Assembly: GCA_037355855.1 (NCBI GenBank)
Contig: CM074768.1
Location: 806,001 to 870,000, forward strand
DNA length: 64,000 nucleotides
Source of the DNA: Pseudo-nitzschia pungens
Taxonomy: Eukaryota > Bacillariophyta > Bacillariophyceae > Bacillariales > Bacillariaceae
Direction of reading: 5' to 3'
In this document: positions 10,201-20,500 of the stretch, one piece after another
Numbering within the stretch: the stretch's first letter is position 1
Layout of the letters: the number at the start of each line of letters is the position of its first letter
Notes under the pieces: generated by a model
Database searches by the model: none
What the model saw: the letters and a program-made list of their open reading frames with translations, nothing else
What the model was told of the DNA's origin: nothing
Position numbers and translations under genes: made by a program

Positions 10201-10453
10201 CCGTATACCGGTGCAGAGCTCCCATGGTCTGGTACACAACGGGATCGCAAGTTCCCAGCACGACGCACCGAATGGTGGATTGCAGCAAGGCAACCATCTC
10301 GCTTCGTTCCTGCTCGGTCATCATCGTTGTCGTCGTTGCCGTTGCCGTTGCCGTTGTCGTTGTCGTCGTCGTCCTTGTGTCGTTCATCACCTGGGTTGAT
10401 TCGTCATGGTTGCTGTTGTTGCACAAGAGGGTGTTGAGCAGGGAGGTAGTCAT
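7298..10453 (-). CDS. PH-like / coiled-coil / polyQ protein with C-terminal J domain
   Basis: The frame is open from a GTG at 10495, but the first ATG is at 10453 (MTTSLLNTLL), which I choose; this gives 1051 residues. A threonine run (about 28-45) is followed by a PH-like domain at about 174-278 that ends in the typical helix with a conserved Trp (FAARSWIDCLLE). A highly charged coiled coil of E/R/K/A/Q spans about 370-720. Low-complexity Q/H tracts follow, encoded by CTG/TTG repeats on the plus strand near 8095-8175, then a Pro/Gln region. The C-terminus has RKIRFFLHPDKLP with H1011-P-D, the signature of a J domain that stimulates Hsp70, in the C-terminal position seen in auxilin. The family suggests a membrane-linked Hsp70 co-chaperone, perhaps for coat disassembly (inference). 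Long plus-strand frames here are antisense shadows. Confidence 0.78.
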   Translation of the reverse strand: MTTSLLNTLLCNNSNHDESTQVMNDTRTTTTTTTATATATTTTMMTEQERSEMVALLQSTIRCVVLGTCDPVVYQTMGALHRYTAISAGLSSSASFQREPRRQSPPLPQKPAFVLREDDYDTNNSSSNNNSSKDSDQHKDAMAYGWLEELSSSSYSANANANSPSSSIQSTSAVTWDPVLALLVQREPDDEPCLWITREVVVSGEERSGSGTELEILHSIPLQRRLRSCRYQNFYGDHRIVLERRGSGGSGSSAAPSSETQPLVLRCPSAFAARSWIDCLLETKTKMASEAAAHGNIELEIREASSSSAMPSMGFGGDGNEDPGEDDGDDGDGENAEGGASSKRRGTRQRTTHTIHVVDDDSQHGDGAPSFDEEPKTRRKPLAEQLREAEDRKRAKQLADRETAAASANERKEQRRPGEEQREREPSAALEQETVRAEERRREAAARQEQQQQQQQQRPAAAGKDAETNAKSEPQKQAEEPKPQTAAASAVAAAATKKPPLTAAQKQQQRMEREIAARQRAEAERRRIELEYERAKKARVEQRRKNLEEQRKKAREEQRQKELLQKKKFLESEQRKEARKAAALKPPPKKVSAGVFSGVSVSKPAEPSPAKGDGADETKGNLWYSLDQQMSAFEAADEERRRKEAEKRKEEDEKKEDGGEEEEKDPEEVRKRIAEEARQRLAEDEAEKLAKENEALRKKAEAAKIAAFRRQQELQQKAWAANGPARGAPGSTSPSNQPYFSNSRRSLSPTSSNSHSSHLHHQQQQHQQQQQHQQHQQQQQQQQQQQLNSNSNSSTSPIPPYPTSQHAHPKSWNQVPRSSYPPHQTQFQPSGMPTGVTNAQTGLGTQGYQQQPNTAQRNSAPHPPAGRFGTAGHPLPQTMHQEPPKPQMHTPQETSTPRPAKHPTPTPPQPPQSSAAAQPQQTNKEEFTESALRRSVLLKWGLQPPAMQILRSVDQLLCSIHQVFPPAFGMEAHEYFQGWNPVSVSDIASPAGGLEETKLKKTVRKIRFFLHPDKLPHDLTEEQQFLCKLLWDVINDAFEEHKKSKEDLDWM
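8095..8175 (-). repeat. CAG/CAA trinucleotide repeat coding polyQ/His tract
   Basis: The plus strand shows runs of CTG and TTG with GATGTTG interruptions. On the coding (minus) strand they give alternating Gln blocks and His. A second CTG run lies near 9083-9109. They are in frame, so copy-number changes would alter tract length without breaking the gene. Confidence 0.85.
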
Positions 10454-11375
10454 GTTGGTTCTGTGCTGAGTCGCAATGGATCGGGACGAGGGCACTCCAT
10501 CCGATGTCTTGCACCTCTACTAGGAAGGGTTGGTTTTAGAATGGATATGAGTTACGAGTGCCGTACCCGTACGAGTAAGGTTACGGTAGAGCAAAAGTAA
10601 GGTTATGGCGCGTGATGGCGATCCAACATCATTATTTTTTTCATACATCTCTCTCTCAACAGTTGGATTGTCCCGAGGAATGAATCATCTAAAAATTTCT
10701 CACACACATTCGAGTAAGCCTTACGGGTAAGGTATAATTACCGTAGGCTTATTACAACATCATAAACACCCATAGTGCCACCGTACATACTCGTAATTAC
10801 TCGTTCCTCTCTCGCTGTTCAAAAAAATTACGAACAAAAATGCTATCCGTTGGTTGTGGTACTTATAACCATACAGTCCCGGCATGCGTTCGAAAACAAA
10901 CCCTCGCGCAACCAAAATTACGATCAAATCCGACTGATTGGACCGGATTTTCAAAACGAGGTTCCCATCTCGCTCTGTCAAAATCAGATTCATTCATGAC
11001 ACTGCACAATGGATGGATCCTCCAACCTGCAAGCAAGAAGGAACCAAGATCGGAAAAAAATATATCAAAAAACGGCGACGGCTCTCTCATCTCCACGAGG
11101 GTCCCATCTACCGTACCGCATCTTTTAAAACGGAGCCAATCCATCGCTCCCACCGACGAGCAACAACCCCTTTCTTCGAATCATCTTGCTCGATTGACTC
11201 CGCCGCATCGGTGATTGATTGATTGATTGATTGATTCATTGATTTGATCGCCACTGACTCCACGCAACGTGCTCTCTGGGCAACGAGGGTGACGGACTGA
11301 CTGACTGACTAACTAACGAAAGAACTCACTCACTCACTCACTCCCGCGACGAAGAGGTTTTGTCTCACCGCATTC

Positions 11376-11417
11376 GAATGGAGTGGAATGGAATGGAATG
11401 GAATGGAATGGAATGGG
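11376..11417. repeat. (GGAAT)n pentanucleotide run
   Basis: About eight imperfect copies of TGGAA/GGAAT in a row, flanked by ACTC and GATT tetramer runs. Simple-sequence DNA with no coding role apparent. Confidence 0.85.
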
Positions 11418-11963
11418 AACGAGGATCGGCTCGGTCGCGCGCTCGTTTGCGTTGCGAAGACGCACGGGCTCGGGAGGAATACTCGGCCATCGTTTCCGTA
11501 TCGAACCCGTCGGAAGCAAAGCAAACGGCGACGCCTTTGCGGATTGATTCTTGGCAATCGACGACTCTTTTGATTTTATTTTTTTGTCGAGATTATTATT
11601 CTTCTTTGTGGAAACGGCGCTGTCTTTTGGGGTCGCATCGTTCGGACGAAAGTGGGCCGGAGACTTCCAGCGAAGCGAAAGTCGGAGTATCCTTCGGTTC
11701 TCGGTTCTCTTCTCAACAAGAATAAGAAGCGAGGGAACGGAATTGAAACTGGATGGAGAAATACCGGTACTGTAATTTTGAGATTGATGATGATGATTGA
11801 TTTTGATTCATTCATTCATTCCGTCACTTTCAATCGATTTTGATCGATTCCGAGCAAAACGCGTTCTTTATAGAATATTCGATTTCGATCCAAGATATTG
11901 GACGTCAGAAGGATTATTCTGAGCAAGGTGGGCGCGCCGTGAATGCCGGGTACAATTCTGTAT

Positions 11964-12216
11964 AATAACCTTCGAGTTGCTCGCGCCACGCGTGAAACCT
12001 ATTTGTAATCCGCGCGGGTTACAAAAAAAGAACCCACTGGCCTCCCTATAAGGAGTACTACTGAAATTATGAAACCTAAGAGAGCGAGTGCAACGAGCCC
12101 GACTAGGTTTCATAATTTCAGTAGTACTCCTTATAGGGAGGCCAGTGGGTTCTTTTTTTGTAACCCGCACGGATTACAAATAGGTTTCACGCGTCGCGAG
12201 CAACTCGAAGGTTATT
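11964..12216. mobile_element. 253-bp fold-back (MITE-like) element, arms 114/112 bp
   Basis: The left arm 11964-12077 and right arm 12105-12216 are near-perfect reverse complements, ending AATAACC...GGTTATT, around a 27-nt loop (12078-12104). Differences seen: a 2-nt indel (GCGCCACGCG against GCGACGCG) and one C/T change in GTAATCCGCGCGG against GTAATCCGTGCGG. No coding capacity and no convincing target-site duplication. It is typical of a non-autonomous fold-back transposon; the autonomous partner is unknown. Confidence 0.88.
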
Positions 12217-12220
12217 GATG

Positions 12221-12473
12221 TAATCCACGACGTAGGACCGATTCTCCCTTGCAATCCTGCTCCGTGCGATTTCCAGTGTATTAGTACGAGGAGGCCCGGA
12301 TTCTTTTTTCAGATTCTTTTTTTAGTGCGCACTGTTGTAATCCGGTGGAGGTGCGGTTTGTAATCCTAAAAATTAACTAATGTTTCTTAGTGTCGAGCTC
12401 CTCGATTTTTCGAGAACCACTTTGAAACCTCGCAGGCGGGATTGCAAGGGAAATCGGTCCTACTCGTGGATTA
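12221..12473. repeat. Second inverted-repeat element, 253 bp
   Basis: Arm 12221-12259 (TAATCCACGACGTAGGACCG...) pairs with 12438-12473 (...CGGTCCTACTCGTGGATTA) with few mismatches. The interior is not palindromic but repeats the TGTAATCC word also found in the adjacent fold-back element. The span equals that of its neighbour. Probably a diverged non-autonomous element; ends are approximate. Confidence 0.65.
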
Positions 12474-12905
12474 TCAAAATCAAAAATCAAAGCTGACCCG
12501 GGTTGCTTTTTTTTGAGGGACCGTATTCGTTCCTTCGTTCATTCGTTCATTCTCCGGTAATCAGTAACGCAAACAAGATTTCGACAAGACTGGACCGAAG
12601 ACCGTTCTGCGGTACCGGTACCGTTCTGCGGTCGCGATACAGTGGATTGAAATTCGAAATGCAGATTTTGATTGAGAAGCATGCAAACCGTATAATTTTC
12701 AAAGCAGAAAGAGTCAATCCTCACTTTTCAACGAATTACAGCTGCGAAACTTACAACAGCCGGAGTACAGAATAATCCATTATTATTGTTTTACCTCTCT
12801 CTGTTTACACATTCATTCCGAACCAGGTAAATAAAGGTTGAGTAATAAACCTCACGAGAGTCATCAGAAACTATTTCCCAATAACATTGCGTCAAGAAAC
12901 CAACG

Positions 12906-14384
12906 ATGGAAGACGAAGCAGCTAGCGTCCCACGCGAAGTCGAAAGCGTTTCCGACGAAGCGATTGCCGACTCTGACGAAAAAATGCCACCGTTTCTCTC
13001 ATCCGATGATATCGAAGAGGTGTTGGGAGGTCTTTCATCCGACGCTCTAATCATGTTTTCGCTGGTACAGAAGCATCGCGAAGAAGAGCTGCCACTCTTC
13101 ATTTGTGAGTTGGTCGAGGAATTACACGATAGATCAAAAGTATCGCGTGACAGATACACGCCTCGAAAATTCTTGGCGCGATCGTTCGATGAAGAATGGG
13201 AGGAAATGGTTGACCACTCGGAAACGATGTCCATCGCAAACCATATCATCCGGTCTGTCAATAGAACAGGACAAAAATTCCTTCGATATCTTCAGTCGAG
13301 TTTGTCGGGAGAAAAAAAGATGGAATTGGCCTTTCGTTTGGTCCCGAAACTGCTCCGGAACAAATCACCCGAATGGGAGAACCAAGCTAACAGTCGTGTT
13401 GCCGCTTTGGGCTCTCAGCCTGGCATTTTGGCCATTTTGGGCGCTGTCATTGAATCTCCTAAGTTTGAGTCGAAGACTATTCCCATAACTAAGTATGCCC
13501 TGTGCTCTGAAGAGAGGACCAAAAACAACGATATATCGGTCATATCGAAACGCAGGTCGGCCATTCCCAGGTTGGCGGAGCTTGGTATAGAACTCGACCA
13601 GTTTGAGGAGAGAGAGAGGGGAGGCTTGCTCTACCCGTGCTCGTATAGATTTTATGAATCTTTGACGGCACTGCAGGTTTTGTGCGGATGGTTCGAAGAA
13701 GGCAAAATGGAGAACCGGAGTGACAGCGAGAAAGTTCTCCTCGAGAAGAACGATCTATCGGTGATTCAGGCATTGAAGGACAAAAATCTTTTGAGAAAAG
13801 AAGATGTTCGCGAGCACGACTTGTTGATGTACATCTTCTCCGATTACTGCCACAACACAGGAGATCCCAAGTTCTTCGCGAGTGAGAAATTTCGCTTCTT
13901 GTGTGATTTGGATCCATCGGTTCTGACAGTAACGATTCCTCGTGTCGTACACAACGACGAAGAAAAAATGCCGTTGTATAGGATTGTGGCTCCACTGGTC
14001 GTACGCCATGAGACTGGCATGCCACCATACCTACCGATCCATTGTGCCGCAGCCGAATGGCGTTTCGATGCCTTTCTTACGGTTTTCGAAGCAGGAATGA
14101 AACACTACCCCAAACGAGTTGGCTTTGTATTTGTGGAAGGTATGGATGCCACCAGTGATGTCCACCAAGTACTTTACTTCGAGGCTTGCAACCGTTTTGG
14201 AGAAGATAGAGTAACAGCAGCGGTTTGGGAATCCATCTGCAAGTGCTCCGAAACCGAAAACGAGCACATTCTCCTGTCGGTGATTCAGGACGAAGACATT
14301 TGCTTGGATGGATTGTATGTTCTCCTACGCAATGATCCGGAAGCGGTGCTCCAGGTCCTTAGAGCTTATGCCACGATTGTCTAA
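12906..14384 (+). CDS. Ankyrin-like repeat protein of unknown function
   Basis: Single-exon 492-residue protein. The start ATG (MEDEAASVPREVES) is the first in the frame. The N-terminus is acidic and serine-rich (1-45); the rest is largely helical. No catalytic motif is recognised. Segments such as YLPIHCAAAEWRFDAF followed by EAGMKHYPKRVG (about 378-405) resemble the degenerate ankyrin-like repeats (L-P-I/L-H-x-A ... YP-x-x-V) common in diatom proteomes. By analogy it could be a scaffold, but nothing in the context shows partner or pathway. No signal peptide or membrane segment is seen, so cytosolic or nuclear is likely. Confidence 0.7.
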   Translation: MEDEAASVPREVESVSDEAIADSDEKMPPFLSSDDIEEVLGGLSSDALIMFSLVQKHREEELPLFICELVEELHDRSKVSRDRYTPRKFLARSFDEEWEEMVDHSETMSIANHIIRSVNRTGQKFLRYLQSSLSGEKKMELAFRLVPKLLRNKSPEWENQANSRVAALGSQPGILAILGAVIESPKFESKTIPITKYALCSEERTKNNDISVISKRRSAIPRLAELGIELDQFEERERGGLLYPCSYRFYESLTALQVLCGWFEEGKMENRSDSEKVLLEKNDLSVIQALKDKNLLRKEDVREHDLLMYIFSDYCHNTGDPKFFASEKFRFLCDLDPSVLTVTIPRVVHNDEEKMPLYRIVAPLVVRHETGMPPYLPIHCAAAEWRFDAFLTVFEAGMKHYPKRVGFVFVEGMDATSDVHQVLYFEACNRFGEDRVTAAVWESICKCSETENEHILLSVIQDEDICLDGLYVLLRNDPEAVLQVLRAYATIV

Positions 14385-17300
14385 CATCAACAACGGGAAT
14401 GTCAAGTGAAGCACAAAGGAAGAACGACGAAGCATGCGAACGAATCAGGAAAGATTGCCAGCAAGCGAAGCGGAACATTTCGTGGTGGTTCTCCAACACG
14501 GTGGTTGGTTGTACCTGAAAAATAGGAGAGTGTTCTCGCGACACTGGCATGCAAACATGAACAAGTGCGACGTGTTTAATGCCGCTGCTCTTTCAGAGGT
14601 TTGATCCAGATTTAACTTTTAGTCAACGAGGAGTCTTCCGCAAAAATTCTAAACCCATCATACCATGTTGAGGAGCAATAGCCGCCCTGCGACAATTTCT
14701 TATTTAATCAGCAATCCGAAGCATTTACATCGCAAAAATTTGGGCTTGATACTTCTTCCAGTAGTAGTTGTTTAGACTAGTACTAGTAGTGATGTTCGTG
14801 TGATTGACTATCACTTCTAAAACAATTGACTGTCTATGATTTTTTTGACACTGAGGACAAGCATCGTGGATGGTAAATGGAATGGGGGGAAATCCTATCT
14901 CAAATGAATGGGATTGGTTATTCCATTGAAGCATCGAGTGAGCAATTTTTAGTCTCTTTAGCCACAAACTCACTCCTGAGGCACACCAAGCAAGCCTTAC
15001 ATGAGATTGTCTTGTTATCTCTCCTCTTTATGTTCCGTGCAACTGAAACTTTGCAAAACACTTGTTGCGCAACAAGTTCTTTGTTCCTCTCAATTTTTTT
15101 CTCAAGAAATTCAAAAAAATATTCCTGGCCCAGCATGGTAGGACAAAACAACAAGCATGTAGTGAACTGCCTATTTTATGTGACTCATCACTTAAAAACC
15201 ATTCTGAACACTCAACACACATACAGGTAGATTTGTTTTCCAACAGAAACCCTCATCTGAAATTGTGGAATCTCATTTTGAATCCAACAGAAAATGAACC
15301 CATCTTTTGTCAATCATGGACACAGCAGGCTATTCATTTCGAATTGGAATTCTTTATTTTCCTGTTTTCTTCAATTTCAGAACATAGGTCATGGGAAGAA
15401 GTTGTTGGTACTTCCATCATAAGACATATCCTATTACTACACCTACTACTGGTGATCTGCCAATTTTTGAAAACTACTAGATGTGTTGATACTATGTTAG
15501 TGTTGATAGAGCATGGGTTGTACCAAAAACCCAAAAGACTTTTTTTTGCCAAAGCAAACATCCCATCTGAACAACTGTTGTTAAACAGTTATCCGTAGTA
15601 AAAGAGAACAGTGAGGAAAAATACACAGAAATGCAGAGTGTTCTTTATTGTAAGGGGGAAAAAGCTACTAATTACCGGTACTAGGATGCAAGATTAGCTC
15701 TCGAGATAGCATCCGCAGCAGATGGGAGCATTTGTAAAGTTTGACAGGAAATCTTACTTGTTCAATTGGTGATGATCAATGCAATTTCCATCTGTTAGAA
15801 GAAAGCACCACGACACTGCCCACTTTGTTCTGAATTCGATTCAAGGAAGAATAATTCTTCTTTCGTAAGTAAGGCTTAGCCTTCCATTTTTTTTCTGGCT
15901 ATTTTTTGCGTTGGCCGCAATTGCGCTTCCCCTCTTTGTCTTGCGTTGCATTGGTTGACAGCTCACACTTCTACTCTCTACCGGTAAGGTACCGGTAAGG
16001 TTAACCTTACGATTGACATTTCGTTACATTCTTCTCAAAATGATTATCACCACACTATTAGTAACCTTACGGTATGTATTATTGCAGTAAGGTTTTACGG
16101 TGTGTCACAAGTAAGATTTACGTTGCACAGGTACGGTATGTAGTTTGAAGATGAGAATAGGCGCGAAAACGAAAAAACTCCTTTTGTAGCATCATCACCA
16201 TCATTTTTTATCGGAGTTGAGAATAATTTTGGCTTATTTGGCGGAAAGATAACTTTAGTCTGACCGTTGTCACTGTAGTATGAATTGACCAATAGAAACC
16301 GGAAAACTTCTAACGCACCACCAGAGATTGCGAACAAAAATGGTTTGCTGACTTACTGACGGCAGCAGAAGCACGATTAGGAGATTCTTTTCGTTGCGCG
16401 ATCAAAATTTTATCCAATGGCATGTTCTACTCGTACATCTGTCCATAGATTGTAACCTACCGTACAGTAATAGTAGCAATAGGATTCATAAGATTGTTTT
16501 TGGGATACTTTCATACAGTAACCTTACGGTACAGCGCATGAACAGATCAAGAACGACTGGTTCAATACACGGAATCTCATGGGAGTATCTGTAGGACCTC
16601 AAAGAAACTAGTTTTCTGATTCTTTCATATATTGATTCCATCAATGGTTGTTTCAAACAAATTTTGATCCCATATAAAAATTAGCAACGTATCCTATTTC
16701 TCAGAGTCTCCACTAAAACTAAATGCCCCAGTGCGAATTATCACACTTTGGGTTACTAAATCACGTCGACCTCTGTGTCTTTATATCGGTCACAGTGAGG
16801 TATCGATCCCGCAGTAGTATAATCGTGTAGAAACCAACTTGCAAACCGTCCACGACCCCGCCGTGTTAAATCACATTGAAAACTACCGAACGGAACGGAG
16901 CAAACACAGTCGAGGAAATGGGTCAACCGTAATCCGTACATTCTGGACGTAAAAAATAATACGGCGTCGCACGCTTGCTCCCAGAACATTGACTTCCTCG
17001 CAGCAATCACACTCAGAGCTATTTATTTTATCGTTGTTGCACATCTGTCCGCTCAACAAACAACACGGCTCCATCATCCGCACCTTCCTGAAGTGCATCT
17101 TCCAAGTCTATCCATTTCAAGCGTTATCGGATTGGAGGAGGAAGAAGGAAACTCGGCGCCTGAAAGAGATCTAAAGCAATAGCAAGACAACGGGTACCGA
17201 CCGACCGGGATCCAGAACGGCAAGGTATTTTGTATTTTGAGTATTCACACTCACTGCACATACCCTTTGTTCTAGTACAGTATTCCACGACCTCAAATTG

Positions 17301-17560
17301 CACCGTAAGTATGGTACAAGATGCACAGGAAAATGCACGTGGAAACAAAATTGCCTCCTATCTTTCCTACGGGAACATGAGGGAATGAAACAACTTCACG
17401 TACGGCAAGTTTTAACCTCCCAACCTTATGACACACCTTACTAAGTACATGTCTTTCTCTCGTTCTCTCTCACGATTCCACATGCGATGATATAACAAAC
17501 GTAACAACAGCAATAAGGTAAAGTCAAAGCTGATTACAAGACAGTCTCTAACAAATAACG
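14385..17560. other. Intergenic, ~3.2 kb, no supported gene
   Basis: AT-rich DNA. The longest frame (15062-15598, +) is low in complexity, rich in Phe/Leu/Ile/Lys, and has no domain, so I do not call it. Clusters of CCGGTAAGGTACCGGTAAGG-like motifs lie at about 15980-16140 and 16430-16540. The last few hundred bases should hold the promoter of the downstream gene. Confidence 0.55.
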
Positions 17561-20500
17561 ATGTCTTCGAAGGCCGACGCTCAGATTCAGGACCCTTCCG
17601 GAAGCGCAAGTGCCTCGGCGAGTTCAATTTATTCCAAATCTTCAGAAACTCCGAAGGCAGAGCCAATGAAATCATCTGTTCCACTCATAGCTCCCTCCAC
17701 TACGAAATTAACGGCGACAAAGAACAAATCGGTGGGATTAACTTCATCGGCGGAGACTAAGGCTAGGATAGAGACATCGATTGGAGTTGAATCCAAAAAG
17801 ATATCAGTGTCTGCCAAATCCAGTGCATCCAAGAAAGAAGACAAGCCTCAAGCGTCGCAGAAGAAGGAAAAGTCAAGCGTCTCAGGTGGATCCGCCTCTT
17901 CGACTGCAGAGGGTGAGGCATCCAGTTCGAACAAACTGCCAGCGCATTCTCACGCTACATGGGGTGCGGAAGACGCAAATGGCGGGATCGTGAAGCCCCA
18001 CGATCACGATGTTTTGTCGGGACGCGGAAACAGTGTCAACCACCATCCCGGAAACGAATACTTTCGTTCTTTGGTTCGACACCATAAGCTCGCTTATGTA
18101 CGATGTCCCAAGCCTCAGAAAGAACAATTCTCCAAGCTCATTGTCTCAACCGTTCGTGACAGGGAACCTCCCGGGCGATTTCTCAAGCAAAATCCTACTA
18201 CAAAACTCTGGTACAATATTGGCACTCAAAAGGCCTTGGACAAGACTCGCCAGGCACTCCGAGAGGGTGCACCAGCTACTGTAGCCGGTCTCATGCTCTC
18301 CCAGGGTTTGACACCTTCTGCCGCTGCTGCAGCTGGGTTGACTCCTTCACAGGCGGTCAGTAGCATGCCCGGGGATGGCGAATTGGGAAGCCAAGGTGCT
18401 GCAACTAACGGAAGTAACAATCCCTTTTTGAATCATTCCCATCACGCTGCTGCTCACCATGCAGCGGCAGCAGCTGCCGCTGCGGCTGCCAACCAACAGC
18501 AAGCGCATCAGCAGCATCAACACAATGCCGCTATGGCAGCTGCTGCCCACAGTCGAATGGTCAGCAGTCAATACTACAACGCTGCGGCTGCTGCTGCAGC
18601 AGCAGGAAACTATCCCAACTCACCTAAGGTGCCGCCCCCCATGCCGCCCTCAACTGCGTCCTCGGGGAGCGTGAAACTGGAAGGACCCGGGGAGGGTAGT
18701 GATGGTAAATCGTCGAAGAAAAAATCTTCACCACCACCACAATCTCCTCAACACGGTGCTGTTAATCCGCATCAGCAAACACCTCAGTCAGGGCCCGCTT
18801 CAAATCCATATCCTCCGTTACCTCCACCCTCAAGTTCCGAAGAGGCAATGAAATACCACGCTGCACAAGTGGTCCGGATGGCGGCTGCCGCTCACGCTGC
18901 AAACAATCCCGGTGCTAAAACGAATGGAAGCAGTAGCTCTCCTTCCACAGGTTTCTCAAGTTCTTCTGCCCTGGCCGCTGCAGCGGGGACATTAAATCCG
19001 GTACTGTTGGACCACATAATGGCTCAGCATGCTCGAGGTGCCGGAGGAGCAGGTGGAAGTTTGCCACCTCCCAGCGGAGGTGGAGGAGGAATTGATTGGA
19101 ATAGTGGGAGACAGGCTCCGGCTCCTGGGGGACGCGGTGGAGAGTACCCAAATGCTCAATATTCTACATACCCACCACCACCTAATAGTGGCCAACACGA
19201 GGACGCCTATACCAAAAGCCAGCGCCAGGAAGCCTACATCGCCCACCTACAGGACCGCATCCAGCAACAAGAACGCCAATTGCTGACGCTTTGCTCCCAT
19301 ATTTTGCTCTCACCATCTGGAGCACCGCCTGGACCAAATACCAATAACAACAACGGAAGCAATGGCGTTGGTGGAAACAATGGTAGCACTCACCACGGAG
19401 GAATTTCCCATCCACAATTTGCAGTAGCTGCCAAAATGAATGCTGCAGCTGCTATGGCCAACATCAATGCCAGCGTCGCTGCCGTCAAAGAGCTCCAGAG
19501 CTATCAAAACAACTCAAATAGTCCAACGCCCGCACCCACCGCCAGTGCAATGATGGCGAGAGATCGAGCAAACGAACATAGTGCCGTCCATCGCCATGCT
19601 GCAGCCATTGCGGCTGCTGCTGCTTCAAACCAGAGCAATGCAGGTGTTAGCGTAGCTCCCCAGCTTCCAGTTTCGTTTGGGGTCACCCAAGCTCCTGCCT
19701 CAAGCGGGACGCCCATTGCATCTCAGACCGGAACACCCATTGCATCTCAGACCGGAACACCCACTACAACTGCTACCAGCGTGACGACAAACAGTACCTC
19801 TACGATCACCGCTCCTTCAAACTCCGGCACACACTGTAAGAAAACTACTTACAGCAACCATGCCAATGCCACAAAGGAGAGAAGCAACAGTGCGTCAGCA
19901 TCGGAATTAGTAACCGTAACCTTAGCTGGTACTCCGACTTCAGAAAAATCAAATGCACGAACTGATGATAAGGATGCCGTTGCGGCTTTGTTGGCACTTG
20001 GAATAGGTGCAAAGTCTCCGTCGTCTTCTTCTCCTCCAGGAGCTACGTCTTTTACAACGGGGGGAGCAGTAGCGTCTGCCGCAGCAGTGGACAAGGCAGC
20101 AGATGATGGATCATCGTCAGCGAAAAAGAAACGAAAAGTACCGGGCGGCAGACGAACTCTACCAATTAAGAAGAAACAAATACAGCAACAGCAGGAAAGC
20201 AATAAGAAGAACAACAATGGTGCAACTGGTAACTTCCTAGGACCATTAGCCCCACAGCCTCAGCCTCAGCCACAGAAGCAGCAGCAGCAGCAGCCACAAA
20301 GTGGCGCTCCAATGCCACCAGGAATGAATTCGATGATAATCGCCCAGAATCGTGGTGCAGTTATCCCAAAACCTGTGGACATGACTCCGGCACCGGAACT
20401 ATACCTGTACGGAGAAACACCTATCCACGAGCCACATGTGCATGTGAGTAATTTGATTTTGTTTCTGCTGTTCGTGGAACTAGGTATTCCACGTGGGAAA

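Larger units (their letters stand above)
10454..12905. other. Intergenic between divergent genes, with simple repeats and two fold-back elements
   Basis: No supported gene. It contains GATT tetramers (about 11211-11242), ACTG/ACTC tetramers (about 11293-11343), a GGAAT-type pentamer run (about 11376-11417), ATTC tetramers (about 11806-11821), and two inverted-repeat elements at 11964-12216 and 12221-12473 (listed separately). Promoters for both flanking genes should lie at its ends. Confidence 0.65.

Noticed and set aside
15062..15598. 178-codon plus-strand frame
   Set aside because: AT-driven Phe/Leu/Ile composition, no domain, no neighbour or splice support.
16795..16880. Possible tRNA around GGGATCGATACC on the minus strand
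   Set aside because: No A box and no cloverleaf could be drawn.
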